Shown here in pieces: positions 9,481 through 18,328 of a stretch of 64,000 nucleotides of DNA; position 1 is the stretch's first letter; each line of letters starts with the position of its first letter. Source of the DNA: Bacteroidota bacterium (GTDB lineage Bacteria > Bacteroidota > Bacteroidia > Flavobacteriales_D > Crocinitomicaceae). The stretch spans positions 1 to 64,000 of the forward strand of contig JAJRQQ010000031.1 in NCBI GenBank assembly GCA_024280155.1, read 5' to 3'. A program made the position numbers and the translations under genes. The notes beneath the pieces are model-generated. The model was given only the letters and a program-made list of their open reading frames with translations. It was not told where the DNA came from and searched no databases.

Positions 9481-9857
9481 AAAACAAAGGTTAAATTTTT
9501 TTAAGGAATAGCGTTATTTTTTTTCTTAAAATATGCTTAAAAATTTATTCTTTTTGACCAAACTCAATGTTTAAAAAATTCAAAATGTTTGAGCTCATTG
9601 AAAACATGTATTAACTCTGTTAATCTATAACAAAACTATTGTTGATAGATAAGAAATTGTTTGAATTTGGAAGAGATGAAGTTTGAACGATTAGAGGTGA
9701 TAAACTGCTACATACATTTCACATTTCGTGTAAACGGTATGAAGACAACTTCTATTCTATCGCAAAATCTGCATCAGATATTTTAGAATATGTGACAGAT
9801 GTGATAAGTGAATTAAATAAATTTGTGGGATAAAACATGGGATAAAAATGATTAAAA
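9481..9857. other. Intergenic stretch with a possible gene remnant, between the metal operon and tmRNA
   Basis: No complete gene was recognised here. The left part is very AT-rich and should hold the promoter for the response regulator, although no clean box was found. A plus-strand open frame without a start (about 9687-9833) would encode a 48-residue tail ending DVISELNKFVG and stop. It has reasonable codon use and looks like the last piece of a lost gene, of unknown family. The stretch lies immediately downstream of the tmRNA 3' end, where integrated elements often leave debris. Confidence 0.4.
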
Positions 9858-9889
9858 AAAGCGCTTATCTCAGTAGAGATAGGCGCTTT
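9858..9889 (-). terminator. Rho-independent terminator of the tmRNA gene
   Basis: An inverted repeat, AAAGCGCTTATCTC and GAGATAGGCGCTTT, with a four-base loop. It lies about a dozen bases after the tmRNA 3' end and is followed on the minus strand by T residues. One C/A-type mismatch interrupts the stem. Confidence 0.8.
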
Positions 9890-9901
9890 AAATTTAAGTT
9901 G

Positions 9902-10299
9902 TGGAGTCGGAGGGTTTCGAACCCTCGTCCAAACGACGAGAAATCTAGCTTTCTACATGCTTATTCTTCGGTTAATTTTCGATGTAATCTCGGACAAAGA
10001 CACCCAATAATTACACTTATCTTCTCAATCTCGAACCAGCTTAGAAGTGTCACTGATCCTATCTTGAAAGAGTTTATCCTTCTTGATCCCTACCTATCAA
10101 GCGGAGGCGTGGGAGAAGGAACTTGTCGGCGTACTATACTTCCGCTCGATTAAGCTTAATTCGTCTAACGAATTAGGCAGCAAGTCTGTATGACGTGTTG
10201 TCAATTATAGTTTGTGACTAGAGATTTACGAGCTTCACCACATTGCTCGACATGCTTGCACTAAACAACTGCTATCGCTGTCAAATCCAATACGACCCC
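9902..10299 (-). ncRNA. ssrA: tmRNA (ssrA)
   Basis: On the minus strand the 5' end GGGGTCGTATTGG pairs with the 3' end CCGACTCCA to form the tRNA-like acceptor stem. The T-arm GAGGGTTCGAAACCCTC is complete. The 398-base span fits bacterial tmRNAs. The proteolysis tag frame is at 10204-10175, starting at GAC and reading DNTSYRLAA followed by TAA, which matches the nine-residue Bacteroidota tag pattern ending in LAA. The 3' CCA is not encoded. The molecule rescues stalled ribosomes with SmpB. The exact ends are inferred from pairing. Confidence 0.93.
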
Positions 10300-10365
10300 A
10301 AAGAACTAATGCAAAGTTAATAACAAATAACGTACCGAAGCGTTAATAAACCGTTAAAAATAAAA

Positions 10366-10395
10366 ATGCCTATCTGTACAATGACAAATAGGCAT
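10366..10395 (-). terminator. Terminator downstream of mscL
   Basis: Inverted repeat ATGCCTAT and ATAGGCAT with a 14-base loop, followed by TTTTTA on the minus strand. It begins about 20 bases after the mscL stop. Confidence 0.72.
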
Positions 10396-10416
10396 AAAAG
10401 TTACTCTTTTAAAAGA

Positions 10417-10827
10417 TTATTTTTTCAATAAATCTCTGATTTCTCCTAATAAAACCTCTTCTTTTGTTGGTGCAGGAGGTGCAGCTGGCTTTTCCTCTTC
10501 TTTTTTCTTCGCTTTATTGTATGCCTTAACAATCATAAACAATACAAATCCTACAATTATTAAATTGATAATTGTATTAATCCATGAACCATACATAATC
10601 GCATTTTCAGGAACAGTAACAACGCCTTCAGCATCCGTAACAGCTTCAGAAAGTACGACTTTTAAAGAAGCAAAATCCATTCCACCTGAGAAATGACCAA
10701 TCAATGGCATCATAACTAAATTAACGAAACCTTTGACAACTCCACTAATTGCTCCGGCAAGGATAACTGCAATTGCTAAATCAACGACATTTCCTGTCAT
10801 GATGAAAGCTTTAAATTCTTTTAACAT
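10417..10827 (-). CDS. mscL: Large-conductance mechanosensitive channel MscL
   Basis: 136 residues, the usual length for the family. It opens with MLKEFKAFIMTGNVVDLAIAV, the conserved N-terminal amphipathic helix and TM1, with the pore-lining GAISGVVKGFVNLVMMPLIG. TM2 (INTIINLIIVGFVLFMIVKAY) is followed by the charged KKKEEEKP linker and a short C-terminal helix (EVLLGEIRDLLKK). It forms a pentameric inner-membrane valve released on hypo-osmotic shock. It stands as a single gene with its own terminator. A second mechanosensitive channel of the MscS type is encoded at 52680-53729. Confidence 0.96.
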   Translation of the reverse strand: MLKEFKAFIMTGNVVDLAIAVILAGAISGVVKGFVNLVMMPLIGHFSGGMDFASLKVVLSEAVTDAEGVVTVPENAIMYGSWINTIINLIIVGFVLFMIVKAYNKAKKKEEEKPAAPPAPTKEEVLLGEIRDLLKK

Positions 10828-11134
10828 AAATATTTGGGTTTTAAGTTATTAATTAACGCAAAAATAAGAAAAGAATTGGATTATCAATTAATTAATTAAT
10901 TAATGTCAATTGGATTGTTATCAGCAACTTATATATCAATACCTATAATGGATGTTAGTGGTGCACTAAGGAAATAAGACCTCGTAAATGCTACATAGCT
11001 ACTTTTTATTCTCAATTTTTCAATCTTTTTTCTTTGTACCTATGAGTAGAATATAAAATGGAAATTAGACGCTTTCTCTGGTGTTCTCAAAAAATTGTTT
11101 CTCTTCGCAACTCAAACCTCCAATACGAAACAAA
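10828..11134. other. Intergenic stretch upstream of mscL
   Basis: No coding region recognised. It contains a run of TTAA repeats near 10888-10904 and would carry the mscL promoter on the minus strand. The rest looks like unstructured spacer up to the terminator of the giant gene. Confidence 0.4.
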
Positions 11135-11166
11135 AAAGCTGAACAATGACATCATTGTTCAGCTTT
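11135..11166 (-). terminator. Terminator after the giant surface-protein gene
   Basis: Perfect inverted repeat AAAGCTGAACAATG and CATTGTTCAGCTTT with a four-base loop and flanking A/T tracts on both sides. It lies about 60 bases after the TGA at 11227 in the direction of transcription. The symmetric tracts could let it work in both directions. Confidence 0.85.
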
Positions 11167-11226
11167 AATTAATAAATTTAATCCCCTCGTAATCTGTCTC
11201 GATTATTCAGGACTAGATATGTGTGA

Positions 11227-14200
11227 TCACTTAATTATATTCACATGACCAAAGATTTTATGTCGCTTATCTGTCATTGTTTCCTTGAATTCGATGGTCC
11301 AAGTATAAGTGCCATCTTGAACCACTTTACCGTGGAAAGTTCCATCCCAACCATATTTATCATCAAAAGATTCAAAAACCATTTCTCCCCAACGATTGAA
11401 AATGGTCATGTGGAAATCAAATGGATCGTAACCTGAATAAAAAATTGGTCTGAAAGTTTGATTAAACTCATCTCCATCTGGTGTAAATGTATTGGGTACA
11501 AAGTAAATCAATACATCTTCTACTGTAATAACATGCAACGCTGTATCACTACAGAATAGGTTAGAGGCAACCAAAGTAACCGTGTAGTTTCCTTCGTTCT
11601 CTCCATAATTATGGGTAGGGTTTTCGATTGTTGATGTTGAATTGTCTCCGAAATTCCAGTTGTAATTTGTTGCAAATTGAGAATTGTTAGAAAATTGCAC
11701 TTCTGTATTTAGAATATCTAAATCATCATCACTTACAGTAAAACTAGCAATAGGTTGTTCGTAAACTGTAATGTAATCTGTGTATGTCAATGAAGAGCTA
11801 CAACCATTTACATCTGTCACGTCCAAAGTCACGCTATAAAGTCCAGCGACATCATAAGTATGAGCTACTGTTGAACAACCTGTTCCTGTGTTACCATCAC
11901 CAAAATCCCAATTACATGAAACTGAATTGTTTCCTGTTGTTTGATTCGTGAAGATGACTTCGAAAGGTGAACATTCCTGTAAAGTGTCAGCAGTAAACAA
12001 CACAGCAGGTAATGAATTTACCGTTACTAGAACAGTATCTGAATTTTGGCAACCATTTCCGTCAATTACACTTGCTATATAATCCATCGTGGTAGTAGGT
12101 GTGAATGCAACGCCATCTGCTACTCCATTATCCCATGATAAACTAGCATTTGAAGGATTATTTGCCGTTAACGTTACAGCATCCCCTTCGCAAATAGATT
12201 GGTCAATACCAGCATTAACTGTTGGTAAAGGATTTACGGTCACAACTACTTGGTCAGTATTCTGACAACCATTTGCATCTGTTCCTGTAACCGTATAAGT
12301 TGCTGTTGCGGTAGGGGAGAACGGTGTGTTATCTGTCACACTGTTGTTCCAGATATAATTTGTTGCCGTTCCACCACCTGCTAAGGTAACACTTACTCCT
12401 TCACATATTGTTTGATCATTTCCAGCATTCACCGTAGGTAGTGGATTTACTGTAATCGTAAGTTGATCTGTATTCTGACAACTATTTGCATCAGTCCCTG
12501 TTACAGTATAGGTTGTTGTGATAGAAGGGGTGAAAGTAGTACCATCAGTCACACTATTGTCCCACGAGTAACTCGTTGCATTACCAGTACCATTTAATAC
12601 GGTATCTTGTCCTGCACAAAGTGCAAAATCATTTCCAGCATTCACGGTTGGCAATGGATTAACAGTTACGGTAATGGTATCACTATTTGGACAGCCATTT
12701 GTGACAGTTGCAGTTACAATATAGTCCATCGTTGTAGTAGGGGAGAATGAAACACCATCCGTTACGCCATTATCCCAAGCAATTGTCGCTCCTGAAGGAT
12801 TTACAGCTGTTAATGTAACCGTTTGACCGATACAGATAGTTTGATCTATACCTGCGTCAATTGATGTTGATGGGCTTATAGTTACAACTACCTGATCTGT
12901 ATTTGAACAACCATTTACATCTGTTCCTGTAACCGTATATGTTGCTGTCGTCGTAGGGGAGAATTGTGTATTATCTGTTACACTGTTGTCCCAAATGTAC
13001 GATGTTGCAGTTCCTGAACCTGTTAGCGTTACATTGTCTCCTTCACATATTGTTTGATCATTACCCGCATTTACTGTAGGTAATGGATTTACTGTAATTG
13101 TAATTTGATCTGTATTCTGACAACCATAAGCATCAGTTCCTGTGACTGTGTATGTCGTCATTGAAATAGGTGTAAATAATGAACCATCAGTAATGCCATT
13201 GTCCCAAGTATAACTCGTTGCAGTTCCTGTACCACTCAATAAAGTGTCTTGTCCAGCACAAACAGCAAAATCATTCCCTGCATTTACAGTTGGTAAGGGG
13301 TTTATAAAAGTTGTATCAGAAATTGTTACAGGGTAAACACAATTTCCATCATCGATAGAATTAATGGTTAAGATTAGGTCAACTAAAGCATTGGGAACAG
13401 AAATTAATGCAGTTCCACCAGTCAATGTTGTAGTTGTGTTACCTGCACCAATATCATAAGTCACGATTAAGCCAGGCGTTCCTGTCAGGGTAAAATCTGC
13501 TTGATTACCTGCGCATAGCGGACCGTTGTTTGCAATTGTCACTGTAGGTGTAGGGTAAACTATTGCCGTTGCTGTAGGCAAAGTCGTGTTTGTGCAGTTC
13601 CCATTGTCCATTAATGTCATTGTTAATGTTGTTGAAGAAATTACATTATATAAAGTGACAATCATTGTGTCTTGAGTAAATAATAAGGTAGAATCCAGTC
13701 CTCCAAAGTTATAAGTTAATGTTGCTCCATCGTCTCCAGTTAATGTGAATACGGCAGAATCTCCAGCACAGAATGGTCCATTCGCAGACACAGTTGCTGT
13801 TGGAATTGGAAATTCTGGCACATTAACTGTTAAACTTGAAGAACAACCAGCGCCATCGGTAACAGTAACTGTGTAATTCCCCGCAGGAAGACCTGTTTGA
13901 GTATCACCCGTTGCTCCATTTGACCACGAATAAGTATAGCCAGGAGAACCACCACTTGTGTTTACTACAATTTCACCATCGGATAATCCTTGGCAAGTGT
14001 TTGTGATTGTTTGCACATAAACAATTGGAGCAGATGCACCGGCATAAACGAATACACTATCAGATGATGCGCAACCAGTAACTGCATCAGTCACCGTAAC
14101 AGAATAAGTTCCTACAGGTAAAGAATTAATTGTTGCAGTTGTACCACCTGTTGACCATAAATAATTGGTCGTTAATCCGTTTGTTACATTTACCGTTGCT

Positions 14201-17200
14201 GTACCATCGTTTGAACAAACAACACTTGTTGAACTCAAAGAAATAGCAGGTGAAGGATTAACTGTTACTACAAAATCAATGGATATTGGACAGGAAACTA
14301 AGTTGTGATTTCCAACGGTCATTGTAGAATATACTGTTGCTGTATAAGTTGTAGTTGTTAAAGGATTTACACTGACATTATTCCCTGTTGCAGGAATTAA
14401 ATTATTTGTTGGACTCCAAACTACAGAATCTGTAGCATTTAGGCCTGTCAGAGAAAGAATTGTAGATTCTCCTTCGCAGATTGCAGTATTTCCAGAACCT
14501 GTTGCAATAGGTAAAGGAACTACGGCTAACCAAACAGTGTCTTCAGGAGTAGTACCACAACAATCCGTTGTCATTGACATTGAAATAGGGTAGAAGCCAG
14601 ACGTATTGAATTGTTCTGTTACTACTTGCGTATTCCCAGGGTTTGCAATAGCACCGTTAAAATTCCAGATGTAATCATCTGCATAATATAAACTCTCAAA
14701 AGAAGTAAAGTCTCCTTCACAAACAAAAAACGTATCTACAGCAATACTAGGTGTAGTAGTTATTATCTCTGGTAAAATATTCGCAAATGCAATGTTATGA
14801 AAACCTGTATAAGTTTCAGGTCCTGCTATTATATCGTAACGATCAATTACTGAAAATTGTGTTGTTACTAATGTCCCTGTAGGATTTTGATTGGTTGCAT
14901 TCGAAGAAAAATTCCATGTTACCGAACTTGGATTCGTGAAATCAACATCTGTTTCCATACAGTTTACGTTCTCTGCTGTAATTATAGGTTGAGCAGCTAA
15001 ATTAAAGTTAGGTAAAGAAACTCCAAGAGGTGTACCAGTTTGTACAATCTGATTCGTTTCTCCGGGTTGGCCATTTCCACCATTACCACCAGCGCCACCA
15101 ACACCACCGTTTCCACCATTACCACCACAACCAACTTCTCCACCACCAGTGTAAGTACTTCCTAAACCACCGTTTCCACCGATTCCACCGATTCCACCAT
15201 TTCCACCGTTTCCACCAGTACCAAAAGAACCTGAATTAAAATTACAGTCAACAACGTTTCCACCAGCACCATTTAAGAATAGGTAAAGTGAATAAGAAGA
15301 TCCACCGCCAGATCCACCCTGACCAGCAATACCTCCTTGGCCGCCGCCACCACCGCCGCCGCCGCCAGATCCAGCCCCATCAACACAAAATAAGCAGTTT
15401 TGTCCACCGCCACCGCCGCCACCGCCACCACCAGCGCCACCGGTACCATTTATCCCGCTTGTTCCTGAAGTTCCAGGTACCCAAAACCCACCTATATGTG
15501 AGCCAGTTGTTCCGTTCGTACCGTTTGTTCCATTTATGCCTGCTTGTCCAGGAGTTCCAGAAGTTCCACAATTTCCTCCGCCTGAACCACCATCATTTCC
15601 GCCAATTCCTGCGTTTCCACCAGAAGCACCAGCGCCACCATTACCACCAGGACCTCCATTTCCTCCGTTATTATCTTCTTCACCACCGGAAGCGCCACCA
15701 CCACCACCACCACCAGCAGTTGAGTTTGTTGCATTTCCTCCAGGAGTCCCAAATCCACCGGTGCTGCAACAGCCTCCAGGGTTTCCAGCCCCTGCACCAC
15801 CGTTTCCAGCCCCTGCGCCTGTACCGTTACCACCATTTCCACCTTCACCTGAATCACTTTGGTCATCATTATCTCCAGCAATTCCAAGACCTCCATTAGC
15901 TCCGTTTATTCCATTTAAACCATTAAATCCACTTGGTCCTTGTGCTGCATTGCCAGGTAAAATCTGACATCTTACAATATCAAAATTTGTACATGCTGAT
16001 AAGTGAACACCATAAGTCGACATTCCAGGTTGATTGGCATTTGCGGTTGTGATTGTTAAATCTTGTAACCTGAATCCTGTTGTTCCATTTCCGTATAGCG
16101 CAACCAATCGTTGACCATTGATAGGTCCTTCTGGGTTTAAAGTTGTTCTATTTATAGTTGTTGCACCAGGCAGACTTGTTTTTTGCCAAGCGCTACCTTG
16201 AATAAATCCACCTTCAATTGTTGAAAAACTACCCAATGAAATTGGATTATCAATGTTGTATGTACCAGTCGCTAGCTTAATTACAGCATTGTTACATGCT
16301 GCTCTGCTGATTGCTTCTTCTAATGTTGTTGGGTCTACTTGAGTTCCTGCACCACCAATAGTTCCTGTTGTAGAAGCATAAATATTTACACAGCTTGGTA
16401 AAGAAGGAGGGGTTCCAACCGTTATAAATGAAGTGTCATAAGAAACACAGCCACCGGGCACACTTGTAACTTCTAAAACGTATGGGTATGTTCCATTTGA
16501 GGTTGGAACTGTGATTGTTAAATTCGTTTGTGGACCAGTAACGGTACCAGCACCAAGCGATGTATTAGAAGGATCAAACCATTGAAAATTGACACTACTT
16601 TGGTCTGAAGTACCTGTAAGGAGAAAGTTTCCTCCACCACAAGCATCAGATGAATCAGGGAATGCATCTGCTGCGGGGTCAGGTAGGATTACAACAGAAA
16701 CTGCGTCTTGAGATGTACATCCGTCAGTATAATTTAGTGTTACAGTATAAGAAGTTGTTGAATTTGGTGTTGCAATAGTCGTAGCCAAGTTTGGTGTTGA
16801 TAGGTTATTAACTGGTGTCCATGAATATCCAGCAATGATTGAAGAATTAGCTGTAGTAGTTGCATTTAATGTGACAGAGTCTCCTAAACAGATATTCAAA
16901 TCACTTCCTGCATATACAGGTGGGTGTGGGTTTGGAATAACATTAATTGTATAAACAGCAGAGCTTTGTCCAATAAAAGGACAAGCATCGTCCTCTGATT
17001 GGATTGTAAATGAATATGTTCCAACGTCATTCAATGTTGAACTCCAGCAAAACGTTCCAGTTAAATTATTTCCACTTCCAGAAGTTGTAAAAGTTGCACC
17101 TGAAACGGTATTTGAATATGTCATTGTAAGGTTTTGTCCTGCATCAATATCTGATGAGGTAACATCAAAACAAATACTTGACCCCGCACAAATAGTTGTG

Positions 17201-18087
17201 TCGTATATCGTAGACGAGCCATTTATCCCTGTAATAGAAGGGATGGTATTACTACAAGGTTGAATGATGAATTGAACATCACGCATGATTGAACCAATAA
17301 GGACACCATTTCTATATTCTTCAATTAAAACTGCAAAAACAGCTATTTGAATTTGAGTAGGTGTAAAAATAATTTCTCCAGTCTGTGGGTTTATTGTTAC
17401 TGGGTCGGTAAAAGGGTTTGTTCCATTGAAACCACCAGCATAATTTACTGATGTTCCAGAAGACTGTAATGCATTTACAAGAGAATAAACAAGAGAATCT
17501 CCATCGACATCTGTAGCGAGTTGTTGAAAATAAATTGTTTGTCCTACACATGCAAACATCTGTGCAGGACTTGCAAATGTTGGAGAACTATTGCAAGGAA
17601 CAATTGTGTTATTCAGATGCGCTTCTACATAAATATTTTGACTACTTGCACCTGATAGATTTGTGATGGCAGCATTTCTACAACAATTACTTGCTGATAT
17701 AACCCAATCTGTACAACCGTTTGGAAGGGTTAAAATCCCTTCAAAAACGACATATTCAACTCCTAAGGTTCCGCCTCCGCCACCGCAAGCACTCGCAGCC
17801 GAAGGACAGAGAGGTGTAATGTCTGTTGTAGAGACTAAATTTAGTGTTATACTAGCATTTACACCACATGAAGCGGATGAGTAATTTACTAAATGTGTAT
17901 TGTCTAGTGAGATTCCGTTACAATCACGGTAAATGTTTAAAGTTATCCTGTATTGATTTGGTCCAATACAACTGTAAGTTAACTCTGCACCCGAATAGTG
18001 TGATGCCGAAGCATTAAATGAAAGGGTAAATAAAAATACAAGAAAAACAGTAAAACGTTTTAGTAATAGGGATAGCGTAGAAGTCAT
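11227..18087 (-). CDS. Giant T9SS type B surface protein with beta-helix, Gly-rich insert, Ig-like repeats and PKD domains
   Basis: 2,286 residues from the ATG at 18087, chosen because it gives the signal peptide MTSTLSLLLKRFTVFLVFLF; in-frame codons further upstream give an unlikely leader. Order of parts: conserved Bacteroidota N-terminal region (HYSGAELTYSCIGPNQYRI), Ig-like modules, and a right-handed beta-helix-like segment from about residue 560. Next comes a Gly/Asn-rich stretch (about 714-1009), then SprB-like modules (SNGATGDTQTGLPAGNYTVTV) and six ~71-residue Ig-like repeats (about 1592-2026). Two PKD domains (CNWDFGDGNTGTG, YNWNFGDNSTS) and a type B sorting domain (FTPDGDEFNQTF ... 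FNRWGEMVFE) close it. Likely exported by T9SS as a cell-surface adhesin or gliding-related protein. Confidence 0.9.
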   Translation of the reverse strand: MTSTLSLLLKRFTVFLVFLFTLSFNASASHYSGAELTYSCIGPNQYRITLNIYRDCNGISLDNTHLVNYSSASCGVNASITLNLVSTTDITPLCPSAASACGGGGGTLGVEYVVFEGILTLPNGCTDWVISASNCCRNAAITNLSGASSQNIYVEAHLNNTIVPCNSSPTFASPAQMFACVGQTIYFQQLATDVDGDSLVYSLVNALQSSGTSVNYAGGFNGTNPFTDPVTINPQTGEIIFTPTQIQIAVFAVLIEEYRNGVLIGSIMRDVQFIIQPCSNTIPSITGINGSSTIYDTTICAGSSICFDVTSSDIDAGQNLTMTYSNTVSGATFTTSGSGNNLTGTFCWSSTLNDVGTYSFTIQSEDDACPFIGQSSAVYTINVIPNPHPPVYAGSDLNICLGDSVTLNATTTANSSIIAGYSWTPVNNLSTPNLATTIATPNSTTSYTVTLNYTDGCTSQDAVSVVILPDPAADAFPDSSDACGGGNFLLTGTSDQSSVNFQWFDPSNTSLGAGTVTGPQTNLTITVPTSNGTYPYVLEVTSVPGGCVSYDTSFITVGTPPSLPSCVNIYASTTGTIGGAGTQVDPTTLEEAISRAACNNAVIKLATGTYNIDNPISLGSFSTIEGGFIQGSAWQKTSLPGATTINRTTLNPEGPINGQRLVALYGNGTTGFRLQDLTITTANANQPGMSTYGVHLSACTNFDIVRCQILPGNAAQGPSGFNGLNGINGANGGLGIAGDNDDQSDSGEGGNGGNGTGAGAGNGGAGAGNPGGCCSTGGFGTPGGNATNSTAGGGGGGGASGGEEDNNGGNGGPGGNGGAGASGGNAGIGGNDGGSGGGNCGTSGTPGQAGINGTNGTNGTTGSHIGGFWVPGTSGTSGINGTGGAGGGGGGGGGGQNCLFCVDGAGSGGGGGGGGGQGGIAGQGGSGGGSSYSLYLFLNGAGGNVVDCNFNSGSFGTGGNGGNGGIGGIGGNGGLGSTYTGGGEVGCGGNGGNGGVGGAGGNGGNGQPGETNQIVQTGTPLGVSLPNFNLAAQPIITAENVNCMETDVDFTNPSSVTWNFSSNATNQNPTGTLVTTQFSVIDRYDIIAGPETYTGFHNIAFANILPEIITTTPSIAVDTFFVCEGDFTSFESLYYADDYIWNFNGAIANPGNTQVVTEQFNTSGFYPISMSMTTDCCGTTPEDTVWLAVVPLPIATGSGNTAICEGESTILSLTGLNATDSVVWSPTNNLIPATGNNVSVNPLTTTTYTATVYSTMTVGNHNLVSCPISIDFVVTVNPSPAISLSSTSVVCSNDGTATVNVTNGLTTNYLWSTGGTTATINSLPVGTYSVTVTDAVTGCASSDSVFVYAGASAPIVYVQTITNTCQGLSDGEIVVNTSGGSPGYTYSWSNGATGDTQTGLPAGNYTVTVTDGAGCSSSLTVNVPEFPIPTATVSANGPFCAGDSAVFTLTGDDGATLTYNFGGLDSTLLFTQDTMIVTLYNVISSTTLTMTLMDNGNCTNTTLPTATAIVYPTPTVTIANNGPLCAGNQADFTLTGTPGLIVTYDIGAGNTTTTLTGGTALISVPNALVDLILTINSIDDGNCVYPVTISDTTFINPLPTVNAGNDFAVCAGQDTLLSGTGTATSYTWDNGITDGSLFTPISMTTYTVTGTDAYGCQNTDQITITVNPLPTVNAGNDQTICEGDNVTLTGSGTATSYIWDNSVTDNTQFSPTTTATYTVTGTDVNGCSNTDQVVVTISPSTSIDAGIDQTICIGQTVTLTAVNPSGATIAWDNGVTDGVSFSPTTTMDYIVTATVTNGCPNSDTITVTVNPLPTVNAGNDFALCAGQDTVLNGTGNATSYSWDNSVTDGTTFTPSITTTYTVTGTDANSCQNTDQLTITVNPLPTVNAGNDQTICEGVSVTLAGGGTATNYIWNNSVTDNTPFSPTATATYTVTGTDANGCQNTDQVVVTVNPLPTVNAGIDQSICEGDAVTLTANNPSNASLSWDNGVADGVAFTPTTTMDYIASVIDGNGCQNSDTVLVTVNSLPAVLFTADTLQECSPFEVIFTNQTTGNNSVSCNWDFGDGNTGTGCSTVAHTYDVAGLYSVTLDVTDVNGCSSSLTYTDYITVYEQPIASFTVSDDDLDILNTEVQFSNNSQFATNYNWNFGDNSTSTIENPTHNYGENEGNYTVTLVASNLFCSDTALHVITVEDVLIYFVPNTFTPDGDEFNQTFRPIFYSGYDPFDFHMTIFNRWGEMVFESFDDKYGWDGTFHGKVVQDGTYTWTIEFKETMTDKRHKIFGHVNIIK
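12010..13310 (-). repeat. Six tandem Ig-like repeats arranged as two copies of a three-repeat block
   Basis: Each unit is about 71 codons, starts near PLPTVNAGNDQTICEG and ends near GCQNTDQVVVTVN. Three unit types follow each other (containing FAVCAGQDT, QTICEGDNV, QTICIGQTV) and then recur in the same order (FALCAGQDT, QTICEGVSV, QSICEGDAV). The period of the larger block is about 640 bases. This shows duplication of a whole triplet inside the giant gene. Confidence 0.85.
15061..15945 (-). repeat. Low-complexity GGN/GGC tract encoding a Gly-rich insert
   Basis: About 295 codons dominated by GGN-GGN-NNN triplets (CCACC/CCGCC on the plus strand), translating to GGNGG, GGGGGG and NGTNGT-like patterns with a few Cys (QNCLFCVD). 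It interrupts a beta-helix-like region. It is clearly richer in G+C than its surroundings. The apparent His- and Pro-rich open frames on the plus strand here are artefacts of the repeat. Confidence 0.85.
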
Positions 18088-18293
18088 AATGTAATGATTA
18101 TAAAGTAGTTTAATTGAAAACGAAAGATATAATAAATGGTTGTCTTTATTGAGTTTTTTAGTAAGAAAAGTTTTTAACAATGATTTTGAATTTAAAGGCA
18201 GGTATTAATTCACCATTAGATGTCTTTATTGACCTATTGTCCTTTTTTTTAATAAATCTATTCGGATTATGAAGGAAAAGAAGATGAAACTTT

Positions 18294-18301
18294 TATATTT
18301 G
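18294..18301 (+). promoter_or_regulatory. -7 promoter box for the M16 peptidase pair
   Basis: TATATTTG matches the Bacteroidota TAnnTTTG box and lies 27 bases before the ATG at 18329. No clear TTG -33 element was found at the usual distance. Confidence 0.45.
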
Positions 18302-18328
18302 ATTAATTAATTTTTTAAACAAAATAGA

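Noticed and set aside
9848-10153. Plus-strand open frame across the tmRNA gene
   Set aside because: It lies opposite the tmRNA and its terminator and encodes no known domain.
10888-10904. TTAA repeat run upstream of mscL as an insertion-element end
   Set aside because: Too short and simple; no inverted partner or transposase nearby.
11180-11220. Similar CCCTCGT/CTGTCTC-like strings near 11182, 23130 and 52655
   Set aside because: The shared letters are short and the alignments poor; they may be decayed copies of one spacer repeat, but the match is not convincing by eye.
15030-15967. Plus-strand open frames rich in His or Pro opposite the giant gene
   Set aside because: They are mirror translations of the Gly-rich GGN tract on the minus strand and have no start context or recognisable domain.
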